Positions 24,291 through 32,599 of a DNA stretch of 64,000 nucleotides are shown here, piece by piece. The translations under genes were made by a program, and so were the position numbers. The notes beneath the pieces were generated by a model. It worked only from the letters and a program-made list of their open reading frames with translations, had not been told where the DNA came from and searched no databases. Position 1 is the stretch's first letter. The number at the start of each line of letters is the position of its first letter. Location of the stretch: assembly GCF_000372465.1 (NCBI RefSeq), contig NZ_AQUZ01000004.1:125202-189201 (forward strand), read 5' to 3'. The DNA comes from Kribbella catacumbae DSM 19601 (GTDB lineage Bacteria; Actinomycetota; Actinomycetes; Propionibacteriales; Kribbellaceae).

Positions 24291-27023
24291 TCACAGTGCG
24301 TATCGGGGTGTCGGGTACAGGCTGACGTCGGCTAACGCCAGGTGGGATTTGGCGACTCCGTTCACTGCGCGGGTCACGGTGAAGGTCTGCGGCGACGTCG
24401 CGCCAGTGATGGCGGTGACCGTGATCCGCTCGCCGCCGATCATGATGTCGAACGGCAACGACGCCGCGGTGGTGGTCCACACGGTGCGCTGCGACGACAC
24501 CGACAGCGAGGTCGCCGAGCTCGTCACCCCGGACACCAGCGCGCTGCTGTAGGTGTCGTAGCGGCCCGTGCCGACGGTTTCGCTGGTGGCGTACACGGCG
24601 GGTGCGTACAGGTCGGCGGGGACCAGGCCGAAGGTGATCTCGTGCACGACCGGGCCGATCGTCTCGGAGTAGCCGACCACCAGCACGTCGAGGTCGTCGT
24701 AGATGCCGATGGCATCCAGGTTCGTGATCCGGATCAGGTCGCCGACGTCAGTGGCGAGTACGGCCGTGGCGAGCGCAGCCGCGGCGGGTGCCGCCAGGTT
24801 CACGGTCAGCGTGGGGAACCGGAGTTTGTCGAGGGTGCCCAGGTTCAGCAACCAGGCCGCGTAGGTCGGCAGCTGCGCGTCGCTCTCGCAGTTGACTTGG
24901 ATCTCGTCCGGGTAGGGGCCGACGCCGTTCGGGGGGTTCAGGATCGACAGCGCGCCGCTGGTCTTGGTGACCCTGAAGGCGTCGCCGTTGCGGCGGGAGG
25001 CGGTGACGTCGTTGCGGGTGTTCGCGTCGTCGTCGACCGGTTCGAACGGTGGCGCCACCTGCCCGGCCGAGTAGTCGACTGTCAGCTTCGGGGTCTGGTT
25101 GTACTGCGACGCACGTGAGCGGTAGAGCAGCTCCAGCGCGTCTCTGGCTTCGGTGAGCACGCCGAGGTCGGTGGCCTCGGCGTCGCGGATCTGGGCCAGG
25201 GTCGGCTCGGCGAACTGCACACCCATGCCGGAGGTGTCGGCGACGGCGCCCACGATCGTCAGGTCGATGTCTGCGAGCCCGGCAACCCGCTCCATCCGCT
25301 CACCTGCGGTCTCGCCGGCGTACCCCTGCACCGCGGCGGAAACGTCAGCAGCGGACGGGATGTTCGCCGGGCTCGCCTCGGACCAGACGATGACGTGCGC
25401 CAGGTTGACGTAGGTCTGGTTCACGTACCGCGAGTAGTAGAAGCGGCAGGTGCCGGTGCCGAGCCACTTGTAGCCGGCCATGGTCCCGGTATCGACCGAG
25501 ATGCCGTCGATGAACAGCTCAAAGTTGGTGTCGGCGCCGACCACGATCATCTGCAACCGGCAGTAGTGGACCTCCTGGTCCTGCAACGCGGCCAGGACGC
25601 CAGTGGCTGAGAAGCCGATCGGCCCCACGGACGGGTCGGTGAAGCTGACCTGTGCGGTCCCGTCATCGGTGGAGGTGTTGAGGACGACGGCCCACCGGTT
25701 GTCGTTGTAGTCGGCAACCTGCGCCGTCAGGACACCCATCGCCGTGCTCTGCCAGACGAAGTCGAGCGCGACCCCGGACTGTTCGCCGGTGCCGACGTCG
25801 CCGCGCATGTTCGAGACGTTGCCGGTCGCGTTGATCTCCAGCGCCGACCCGAGCCACGGCGCCCCCAGGTCCTTGCCGTAGGTGAACGACGGGGTGAACT
25901 CGGGGAAGAACCGGGTACTGCCCTCCCACGTCTTGCCGAGGTTGATCGAGAACTTGGTGCCCTCGGCACCGGACAGCGGCCAATAGGACGTCAGGGACTG
26001 CGGCTTGGACAGGATGTACTCGCGCAGGCCGATGTTTGCTGGCTCGTTGCCCTGCTGGAGACGCCGCAGGATCCCGGCTGCTGTGATCGGCACCCATGCC
26101 TCTTTGTGGGACAGGTCCCACCGTGGCGGTAGCTCGGGGATCTCACCCAGGAACCGGTACGACACGGCCCGGACCGCGGCGGCCATGATTCCCCAGCCGG
26201 CGGAGGCCGCGGTCCAGTTGATCCCGTAGCTCGCGGGGGTCTGGATGCCGGCGCGCATCACGTTGACTGTCTCGGTGCCGATGTCGTGCTCGCCGAGCTG
26301 GGTGAAGCCTCCGGTGACGGCGATGGTCGAGCCGTCGTCCAGGTCGCTGAGCAGGGACCCGACCAGCACGGCGCGCTTGAACACGGTCAGGCCCATGCCG
26401 GGGTTCGCGGACGGCGTGGCGCCGCTGTAGGCGAACTGGTTGTTGTCGAGTTCGCAGTTGGAGCCGCCGGTGAAGCTGACCGCGGACGCCTGCCGGCCGA
26501 TGACTGCGGTGGTGTCGACCACGATGGTCTGCGGGCCGGTCGGGATGTTGCGGTTGAGCCAGTACATGTAGCCGACCGCGTTCACGGCTTGCAGCGTGAA
26601 CAGCCCGTTCGTCTTCAGCGTCATCGGGACCCCGCCGTAGGTGACCGACGCGATCTGGTTCGTGGTGGTGTTGTACTGCCAGATCCAGACCGCTACCCCG
26701 GTGGGCGTACCGACCGGGGTGTGCGTCCAGGACAGGTCGCCTGTCCCCGAGGTGTTGCTGTAGGCATCGAAGGCAGCGTCGACTTTCTTGGCTACCCGGA
26801 TCTGGGTGTTGCGGCCGATCTTCCCGAAGTACGTGCCGACCGGGTTGCGCGGGGAGAACTTGCCGTCACGGTTGTTCAGCGTCAGCGAGCAAGACGACGG
26901 GCCAGCCTGTGCGGCCAGCTCACCCTTTCCACGGATGATCGTGATTTCGCTGGCCGTGCGGACGTCGGTAGTGACCTCGGTCCATGTGCCGTCGACAAGC
27001 ATCTCGACCAGTTCGTTGCTCAC
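24291..27023 (-). CDS. Large minor tail protein
   Basis: 910 residues. The N-terminus (VEMLVDGTWTEVTTDVRTAS) and the following CSLTLNNRDGKFSPRNP are typical of actinophage minor tail proteins downstream of the tape measure. A LamG/concanavalin-like segment with AVVLNTSTDDGTAQVSF and NFELFIDGISVDTGTM sits at about residues 430-560. The C-terminal 250 residues are beta-rich. It is probably a tail-tip hub or host-contact protein. The start overlaps the tape measure stop (ATGA). It has the same length as, and is very similar to, the protein at 59817-62549. Confidence 0.78.
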   Translation of the reverse strand: MSNELVEMLVDGTWTEVTTDVRTASEITIIRGKGELAAQAGPSSCSLTLNNRDGKFSPRNPVGTYFGKIGRNTQIRVAKKVDAAFDAYSNTSGTGDLSWTHTPVGTPTGVAVWIWQYNTTTNQIASVTYGGVPMTLKTNGLFTLQAVNAVGYMYWLNRNIPTGPQTIVVDTTAVIGRQASAVSFTGGSNCELDNNQFAYSGATPSANPGMGLTVFKRAVLVGSLLSDLDDGSTIAVTGGFTQLGEHDIGTETVNVMRAGIQTPASYGINWTAASAGWGIMAAAVRAVSYRFLGEIPELPPRWDLSHKEAWVPITAAGILRRLQQGNEPANIGLREYILSKPQSLTSYWPLSGAEGTKFSINLGKTWEGSTRFFPEFTPSFTYGKDLGAPWLGSALEINATGNVSNMRGDVGTGEQSGVALDFVWQSTAMGVLTAQVADYNDNRWAVVLNTSTDDGTAQVSFTDPSVGPIGFSATGVLAALQDQEVHYCRLQMIVVGADTNFELFIDGISVDTGTMAGYKWLGTGTCRFYYSRYVNQTYVNLAHVIVWSEASPANIPSAADVSAAVQGYAGETAGERMERVAGLADIDLTIVGAVADTSGMGVQFAEPTLAQIRDAEATDLGVLTEARDALELLYRSRASQYNQTPKLTVDYSAGQVAPPFEPVDDDANTRNDVTASRRNGDAFRVTKTSGALSILNPPNGVGPYPDEIQVNCESDAQLPTYAAWLLNLGTLDKLRFPTLTVNLAAPAAAALATAVLATDVGDLIRITNLDAIGIYDDLDVLVVGYSETIGPVVHEITFGLVPADLYAPAVYATSETVGTGRYDTYSSALVSGVTSSATSLSVSSQRTVWTTTAASLPFDIMIGGERITVTAITGATSPQTFTVTRAVNGVAKSHLALADVSLYPTPRYAL

Positions 27024-28075
27024 TGGCCCAACACCACCTGTGCGTTGCCGCCCTCAGCCTGGATCGACTTGCGGAGAAGCTCAAGGAGTACGCGCCCGGC
27101 CGCGGTGCCGTCAGGCTTCAGCACGAGAGTCACAGCGCCACCGCTGTTGCGGCCGCCGGTGATCCGCTCACCGGCCTTGACCATCGCCAGCGTCTCGGAA
27201 CCCATGCCGCCAGGCACGATGCCGCCGCTGTGGAAGTAGGGGATCGTGAAGCCCTTGCCGCCGATGTTCGGCACCCACGACGGCACGCTGAAGCCCTTGC
27301 CGCCGACCGTGCTGTTCCAGGCGTTCCGCACGCCATCGAAGGCGGCACGGAACGGCGCGGTGATCGTGCCGGCGACCCCGCGCATGAATCCGGCGATGGC
27401 TCCCGGCACCGCCTTGATCGCGCCCAGGATCGAGTCGCGGTGTTTCCAGATCGGCTTCACCATCAGGGAGAACGGCGCGGTCAGGACCGCGAACAGCGCC
27501 TGCCAGTTGCCCCGGATCCAGTTGAAGATGCCCACGGCAACATCCCGCACCGCACCGAAAGAACCGTTCACGATTCTGCGGAAGGTCTCGCTTTTCTTGT
27601 AGGCCAGCACGAGCCCGGTCCCCAGCAGGACCAGTGCTGTGATCACCAGCCCGATCGGGTTGGCGCGCATGGCGACGTTCATCGCCCGCTGTGCGATGGT
27701 CGTGGACTTGATCCACGTCACGCCGTTCTTCAGCGCCGGAATCATGAACGACGCCATACCGCCCGCCAGATCAGCGGCACCCTGCCCGGCCATCACGAAC
27801 CCCTCGAACAGGTTGCCTCTGGCGATCTCGCCTACGCCGCCCATCACGTCCTTGGTGCCGGTCAGGGTGTCGGAGAAACCCTGGGCTTTGCCTTCCGCTC
27901 CGTCGGCTGCTTCCCCGACGGTGTCGAACGACGATGCCGACTCACCGACAGACTTCGATGCCGCGCCGACGTCGGTGTCCATCTTGCGGGCCGACGATCC
28001 GACCTTGTCGAATGCAGATTCGAGCTTGGTCGAGTCACCCGCGAAGGTGAGCGTGACCTGTGGTTTGCCGGCCAT
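27020..28075 (-). CDS. Short tape measure protein
   Basis: 351 residues. The N-terminal 100 residues are helical (GDSTKLESAFDKVGSSARKM). A hydrophobic segment (IGLVITALVLLGTGLVLA) follows, then helices with FRRIVNGSFGAVRDVAVGIF and LGAIKAVPGAIAGFMRGVAG. The C-terminus has GGIVPGGMGSETLAMVKAGE, a motif frequent in tape measure proteins of actinophages. At 351 residues it is far shorter than usual siphophage tape measures (often 600-1500), predicting a tail of only roughly 50 nm. The ATG overlaps the preceding stop (TGATG). Confidence 0.78.
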   Translation of the reverse strand: MAGKPQVTLTFAGDSTKLESAFDKVGSSARKMDTDVGAASKSVGESASSFDTVGEAADGAEGKAQGFSDTLTGTKDVMGGVGEIARGNLFEGFVMAGQGAADLAGGMASFMIPALKNGVTWIKSTTIAQRAMNVAMRANPIGLVITALVLLGTGLVLAYKKSETFRRIVNGSFGAVRDVAVGIFNWIRGNWQALFAVLTAPFSLMVKPIWKHRDSILGAIKAVPGAIAGFMRGVAGTITAPFRAAFDGVRNAWNSTVGGKGFSVPSWVPNIGGKGFTIPYFHSGGIVPGGMGSETLAMVKAGERITGGRNSGGAVTLVLKPDGTAAGRVLLELLRKSIQAEGGNAQVVLGQ

Positions 28076-28485
28076 CAGTCGACCTCGATCCCTGCTTGGC
28101 GGGCCACATCCAGCAGCGCCTGCTCCACGAGCTCGGCGTACCGGGCCTGGTTGTCGAAGTAGGCGTTGTAGATGTAGCGGCCGTGCTTGATGAACGGCCG
28201 GCTGACCGAGCGGCCCTTGCCGACCCGGCCACCGAAGTCGAGCCACGGGTAGTACGGGACGCGCTTGGATCCGCCGACGACACGGGACGCGGACGCCGTC
28301 GACCGGGCATTCACCGACGCCTTGGCCTTGCCGGACTTGGTCGGGATGCCTTGCCGGGCATCGGTCACCACGACCTCGGCGGCGGCGTTGAACGCCATCC
28401 GGAGCGCCTTCGGCAGGTCGCTGTCGAGCTTCTTCAGGTTCCGGGTGAACTCGGCCAGGCCGTCGATCTTGATCGCGTCCGTCAT
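28075..28485 (-). CDS. HK97 gp10-like tail component
   Basis: 136 residues. IDGLAEFTRNLKKLDSDLPK, VVTDARQGIPTKSGKAKASV and YPWLDFGGRVGKGRS, then RPFIKHGRYIYNAY follow the pattern of the HK97 gp10 family, a neck/tail protein of siphophages. Its start overlaps the stop of the frameshifted tail chaperone product. Near-identical to the partial gene at the right window edge. Confidence 0.82.
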   Translation of the reverse strand: MTDAIKIDGLAEFTRNLKKLDSDLPKALRMAFNAAAEVVVTDARQGIPTKSGKAKASVNARSTASASRVVGGSKRVPYYPWLDFGGRVGKGRSVSRPFIKHGRYIYNAYFDNQARYAELVEQALLDVARQAGIEVD

Positions 28486-28965
28486 GCCCCTCCACCCTTC
28501 AGTCGCTCAAGCTCTTCCTGCTGCGCTATCCGTGCGTAGTAGACGCCCCACTGCACGAACTCGTCATTGCTCATCTGCTCCCGGAGCTGACCCACCGTCA
28601 TCGACAGCTTCGTCGCCAGCAGGAACTCGAACTCCGTCGTCGGGTCCGTCTCGAAACGTCGCCATCGCCTGCTTCTCGGACCTCGCACCGACACCGGAAA
28701 GGTCGCGGATCTTCTCGCTGACGGGCTCGATCTCACCCGCCGGGGAGCTGCGCTGCCACTGCCCCACCTCGGCCTCGGTCATCGCCGGGTCGAGCATGCC
28801 CAGAGAAAGGGTTCTGCGTTCCTGCAGCTCGGTCCCCTTCAACTGCTGGACCATGAACACCTCGCCGCGGGACAGGCCACGTACACGGACGGTGCCGAAC
28901 TCCAGCGCGACGGTGCCCTCGGGCAGGCGAGGCTTCAGCAGCCGCGCCTTCAGGTCCTCGCTCAC
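28482..28965 (-). CDS. Tail assembly chaperone, G and G-T forms by +1 frameshift
   Basis: The zero-frame product starts at GTG 28965 (overlapping the major tail stop, GTGA) and ends at 28564 (133 residues; SEDLKARLLKPRLPEGTVAL). The family-like C-terminus (TEFEFLLATKLSMTVGQLRE, then FVQWGVYYARIAQQEEL) lies in the +1 frame and ends at 28482. The frames meet at ACG TTT CGA: codon TTT (28656-28654) followed by C. A tRNA-Phe on UUU can re-pair with UUC after a +1 slip while the rare CGA codon waits. The fused product is 160 residues. Siphophages make such paired chaperones for tail assembly, more often by a -1 slip. Confidence 0.68.
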
Positions 28966-29363
28966 GGCTGGCTCGTCGAGGTGACTTCGTCGGACAGCTC
29001 CAGCGCGACACTCCACTTGACCATGTCGGCGACCGGGTTGGTCTCGACGTACTCGCCGACAACCACGTTTACCGAGTCCTGCGGCCGGCCAGTACCGGTG
29101 CCCTCCGGCCGCCGGATCAGCGTCACGTTGGTGCCGATCAGAGGCTCGATGGTTCCGCGGGGCCCGCCGACCGCGTTGTCGTAGGTGCCACTCATCGACC
29201 CCTTCCCGTCGAGCAGACCACCCACCTTGACGTGCGACTGCTTGCCGTACGTCGTCACGTCGTGGATGTCAGAGTTGCGGGTCAGCTCAGACGCGTCGGT
29301 GAACGCCGACAGGTCCACCGCGTTCAAGCTGATGAACGTGTTCTTCCCATGCACGAAGGCCAT
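28962..29363 (-). CDS. Major tail protein
   Basis: 133 residues. GKNTFISLNAVDLSAFTDAS, TTYGKQSHVKVGGLLDGKGS and TNPVADMVKWSVALEL resemble small phage tail tube proteins, and the position before the chaperone and tape measure genes fits. Its stop overlaps the chaperone GTG (GTGA), linking translation of the two. Confidence 0.75.
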   Translation of the reverse strand: MAFVHGKNTFISLNAVDLSAFTDASELTRNSDIHDVTTYGKQSHVKVGGLLDGKGSMSGTYDNAVGGPRGTIEPLIGTNVTLIRRPEGTGTGRPQDSVNVVVGEYVETNPVADMVKWSVALELSDEVTSTSQP

Positions 29364-29373
29364 CGGGGTCTCC

Positions 29374-29712
29374 TTATCCGACCGGGTAGAGCTTGTAGGT
29401 GACGGTCGTGGTGACCGAGTGGGTGACAGTGACCAGGCCGGTCGCGGGGGCCGCCTGATCCGGCTTGATGTGGAAGACCTTGTTGGTGCCGTTGGTGACC
29501 GATGGCGCGTTCGCCGCTGCGGCCGCTCCGGTCGGCGTTGTACTCGCGTCGGAGATCGTCATGTTGTCGACGGCTGCGTTGCCGTTCAGGATCTCCAGAT
29601 AGCAGCCCTTCGGCCCCATCACGGACCGGGCAATCGTGTCGGATGCAGCGACGCCCGCACCGGGAGTCGCGACGCCCGCGTTCGTGGGTGTAGTGGCGGT
29701 GAGCGCAGCCAT
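29374..29712 (-). CDS. Phage structural protein, unknown (tail or head decoration)
   Basis: 112 residues. Thr/Ala-rich with VAASDTIARSVMGPKGCYLE and KVFHIKPDQAAPATGLVTVT and a beta-strand-rich end (TTTVTYKLYPVG). Not recognised. It lies between the tail completion gene and the major tail gene, so a small decoration or second tail-tube protein is likely. The ATG is 1 bp from the stop of the preceding gene. Confidence 0.55.
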   Translation of the reverse strand: MAALTATTPTNAGVATPGAGVAASDTIARSVMGPKGCYLEILNGNAAVDNMTISDASTTPTGAAAAANAPSVTNGTNKVFHIKPDQAAPATGLVTVTHSVTTTVTYKLYPVG

Positions 29713-29713
29713 G

Positions 29714-30121
29714 TCAGGCTCCTTGTCCTGCGATATCGAGCGTGAAGGTGGCGGCGAGGTGCTCGACCGCGCCGACCGCGATGATGTCGAACGTGACCTC
29801 GGTGACACGCACCGTGTCGAACGCCGTGTATGTGCCGGACTCGACCACGGTCTTGATCGAGGTGGCCCCGGATCCCTTGACCCATTTGGTGATCAGGTCC
29901 CGGGATGCCCGGTCGCTGACCTTGCCGACGAGCAGCACCACGGTCAGGTCAGGGATGCGGTCCATGCCCCGGCCGTACGTCGCGTCGTAGGTGAGCGTGC
30001 CGGGGTAGGTGACGACCGCGGCGGGAGGCGCGACCGTGCCCGGCGGGTAGGCGTACACCCGCAGGTCCGCGATCGTGTCGATGCGGTCCGCTACGGCCTG
30101 CATCACTGCACCCAGGTCCAT
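29714..30121 (-). CDS. Tail completion/terminator-like protein
   Basis: 135 residues. MDLGAVMQAVADRIDTIADL, VYAYPPGTVAPPAAVVTYPG and GRGMDRIPDLTVVLLVGKVS follow the pattern of phage tail terminator/completion proteins, which sit at the head-tail joint. The ATG at 30121 overlaps the stop of the connector gene (TGATG), which is why the upstream in-frame Met is not chosen. Confidence 0.65.
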   Translation of the reverse strand: MDLGAVMQAVADRIDTIADLRVYAYPPGTVAPPAAVVTYPGTLTYDATYGRGMDRIPDLTVVLLVGKVSDRASRDLITKWVKGSGATSIKTVVESGTYTAFDTVRVTEVTFDIIAVGAVEHLAATFTLDIAGQGA

Positions 30122-30717
30122 CAGGCCGCGCTCCACCAGCGGGTGTACGGACCGAGCACCACGGCTACGTCAGGGTCGACCTTGGCCAACAGCCGCAGCT
30201 CCGAGCCCAGCTCGGGAGAGCCGGCGACACCGAACGGAGCCTGTCGCCGCGTGAAGAACCGAGCCGCCTGAAGCAGGGCCGCCTGTTTCACCGCGACAGG
30301 GACCGTGGTCCAGCCGAACTGGGCTGTGACAGTGACGCCGTCCTCCTTCAAGGTGGGCAGCGTCGTCGAGGTGGGGTCGACCACCAGCCGCGTCCACGGC
30401 ACACCGTTCAGGTCCGCGTTGCCCGGCTCCTTGGCGAACACGTCGATAGCACCGTTTTCACCGGTGACCACCAGGCCGGTCACGGTCATCAGGTCGTCGA
30501 TGTCCACGACGTACCGGGCGCGGTCCCTGTCCCACCGCGCCGTGTACTTACGGGCCTGCGCAGCGACGACCAGGCCGAACTGCCGGTTCGTGGCCCGGTC
30601 GACGGCGCGGGAGGCGGCAGAGATGGCGTACGCGATCTCCGTGTCATCAGCGGTGTCGCTGATACGGAGATAGCCCTTCAGCTCCGGCGTGCTGACGTAA
30701 TCGGGTGCCCAGGGCAT
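30121..30717 (-). CDS. Head-tail connector (gp6-like)
   Basis: 198 residues. YVSTPELKGYLRISDTADDT followed by EIAYAISAASRAVDRATNRQ is the helical signature of the phage gp6-like connector family, which forms a ring under the portal. The rest is beta-rich. Position after the capsid gene fits. It overlaps the next gene (TGATG). Confidence 0.78.
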   Translation of the reverse strand: MPWAPDYVSTPELKGYLRISDTADDTEIAYAISAASRAVDRATNRQFGLVVAAQARKYTARWDRDRARYVVDIDDLMTVTGLVVTGENGAIDVFAKEPGNADLNGVPWTRLVVDPTSTTLPTLKEDGVTVTAQFGWTTVPVAVKQAALLQAARFFTRRQAPFGVAGSPELGSELRLLAKVDPDVAVVLGPYTRWWSAA

Positions 30718-30735
30718 CTCTGCCGCCTCCTCTCG

Positions 30736-30855
30736 CTACTTGTGGTTCTCGCCGTGCCGGGCGCGGATCTGCGCGTCGACCTCGGCCAGTTGGGCGATGA
30801 GCTCACGACGCTTGTCGACGAGATCCTGGATCGTGGGTTCCTTCTTCGCCGCCAC
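30736..30855 (-). CDS. Very small helical phage protein (39 aa)
   Basis: 39 residues from a GTG starting 2 bp after the capsid stop. AAKKEPTIQDLVDKRRELIA and then QLAEVDAQIRARHGENHK form a single charged coiled-coil helix. It is below usual annotation length. The tight spacing between capsid and connector genes argues that it is real. Function unknown; perhaps a capsid assembly helper. Confidence 0.5.
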   Translation of the reverse strand: MAAKKEPTIQDLVDKRRELIAQLAEVDAQIRARHGENHK

Positions 30856-30857
30856 CG

Positions 30858-32039
30858 CTACACCGCGTTGATGAGGACGCGGTACGCGTTCGGGTCCTGG
30901 ACCGTGCCGTCGGCGCGAGCCCACAGCACGTACTCGACCTGGCCCTCGTTCGCCCGCGAGTACGGGTTCACGATCAGGGTCAGGTCCTTGACGCGCCGGA
31001 TGACGTAGCCGGCGTTGAGATCGCCGAACACGCCCCACTTGTTGGTGCCGCCGTCGGTGTAGGTGGCGAACGCCTGATCGATGACGACCGGGTAGCCGAG
31101 CAGGGTCTTGTTGTTCGGGCCGGTGGCGATGCCGTCGTTGGCGTCGTTCAGGATCGGGCGGCCGGTGGTGTCGACGATGCTCTCGATCTTCGCGAGGGTC
31201 GCGTCGTTGAATGCCCACCGGGCGCCCATCCGGTAGTCCGGGTCGACCTCGTGCACCGCGGCCACCAGTTCGGCGTAGGTGATGCCGACCGACGTGAACG
31301 CCGTACCGGAGGTGCCGGTGGTGATACCGAACGGCAGGGTCGTGCCGGCGCCGGTCACCCAGTCGACCGCCTGCTTGCGGGCGATCCGCTCGCCGAGCTT
31401 GCGGGTGACCAGGCCCTCGATGTCGAACGCCGCGTCCTGCAGCAGCTCCACCGAGACCCGCAGAGGGAGGTTGGTCGCGCCCGGGGCGACGTACTTGAAC
31501 GCGCCCAGGGTCTTCTCGCCGAACACCAGGTCCGCGCCCCCGGAGGCCGGGGCGGTGCCCTCAGCCGCGATCACACCGGAGTTGGCGGTGTCGTCCAGGG
31601 TCGGCCACCGCAGCGTCTCCCCGCCGCTGGTGGTGATCTCCTCGACCGCCGAGGCCAGGCCACCGAACGCCTTCAGCCGCTCGACCATCTTGTCCCGCAG
31701 GACGTCCGGGACCAGGAAACCGCCGGCCGCGTCCGTACCCACGGACTGCGCCCGTAGCTCGACGATGTCGGCGTTCTGCTGGCCGGTGCGCATGTAGTGG
31801 TTGAACGCCCGCTCCAGGGTGTCGTCCTCCTTCGGGGTGGCGACGTGGACGCCGAGAGCGCCACTAACCGGGGTGGTGTACGCGGTCTGCCGGGAGCGGA
31901 TCTCCACGTCCTTGCGCATGGCGGCGAGCTCCACCTCGAGCTTCTCGTACCGCTCCACCTGGTCATCGCTGAGCGTTTCGGTTCCGGCTTCGTCAAGGAT
32001 CGCCTGCAACGCGGCGAGCAGTTCCTCGATGGTCTTCAT
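30858..32039 (-). CDS. HK97-type major capsid protein
   Basis: 393 residues. The first ~100 residues are a charged coiled coil (IEELLAALQAILDEAGTETL), the delta/scaffolding domain that the phage protease normally removes. The capsid fold starts near AQSVGTDAAGGFLVPDVLRD, with later LPLRVSVELLQDAAFDIEGL and WAFNDATLAKIESIVDTTGR, GYPVVIDQAF and FGDLNAGYVIRRVKDLTLIV, all standard HK97 landmarks. The start overlaps the protease stop (ATGA). Confidence 0.93.
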   Translation of the reverse strand: MKTIEELLAALQAILDEAGTETLSDDQVERYEKLEVELAAMRKDVEIRSRQTAYTTPVSGALGVHVATPKEDDTLERAFNHYMRTGQQNADIVELRAQSVGTDAAGGFLVPDVLRDKMVERLKAFGGLASAVEEITTSGGETLRWPTLDDTANSGVIAAEGTAPASGGADLVFGEKTLGAFKYVAPGATNLPLRVSVELLQDAAFDIEGLVTRKLGERIARKQAVDWVTGAGTTLPFGITTGTSGTAFTSVGITYAELVAAVHEVDPDYRMGARWAFNDATLAKIESIVDTTGRPILNDANDGIATGPNNKTLLGYPVVIDQAFATYTDGGTNKWGVFGDLNAGYVIRRVKDLTLIVNPYSRANEGQVEYVLWARADGTVQDPNAYRVLINAV

Positions 32040-32599
32040 CGTGCACCCCTTCCGAGGGCTCGCGCACGTGCGCGGATCAGCTGCGACCGGCCGGACGGCT
32101 GGCCGAGGTCGTACGAGCGCAGCGCCACACCGGCGCCTGCGTAGGCCGGGAAGGTCACAGGGGACACATCCCGCAAGTGGGTGATGGTGTTGATGGTGTG
32201 CAACTGCGAACCGTCAGCAGTGCGAGTCCAGGTGCCGTCGTCGCCGGGGATGAACCCGAACGAGGCGCCGGTCATGTCACCGCGGGCAACAAGCTTCCGC
32301 AGGTCGTTCGCGTACGACGTGTCCGGTAGGTCAACCTCGAACGCAAGGCCCTCGTCATCGGAGCGGACCCGCAAGGTCCCGGACGACTGGCGGCCGAGCA
32401 ACTGGTGTGGGTCATGGTTGATGAGGGCAACCGGGTCGGAGTCGGGGTTCTTCAGCACCTGGTCGAACGCACGGGTGCTCAGCTGCTCGTATCCGCCGGG
32501 AACCTTGGCGACCTGGTTGAACACAGCCGCGTGACCGTGCAGCGTGTCTCCCTCGATGCTGGAACGGCACAGGACCGAGTAACGGGTCAGGGTGGTCAC
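32036..32599 (-). CDS. HK97-type prohead protease (S78)
   Basis: 187 residues. LHGHAAVFNQVAKVPGGYEQ at the start, the His of ALINHDPHQLLGR, the Ser of MTGASFGFIPGDD and the Asp of LRDVSPVTFPAY correspond to the catalytic triad region of phage prohead proteases. It matures the capsid by removing the delta domain. Overlaps portal and capsid genes by 4 bp. Confidence 0.9.
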   Translation of the reverse strand: MTTLTRYSVLCRSSIEGDTLHGHAAVFNQVAKVPGGYEQLSTRAFDQVLKNPDSDPVALINHDPHQLLGRQSSGTLRVRSDDEGLAFEVDLPDTSYANDLRKLVARGDMTGASFGFIPGDDGTWTRTADGSQLHTINTITHLRDVSPVTFPAYAGAGVALRSYDLGQPSGRSQLIRARARALGRGAR

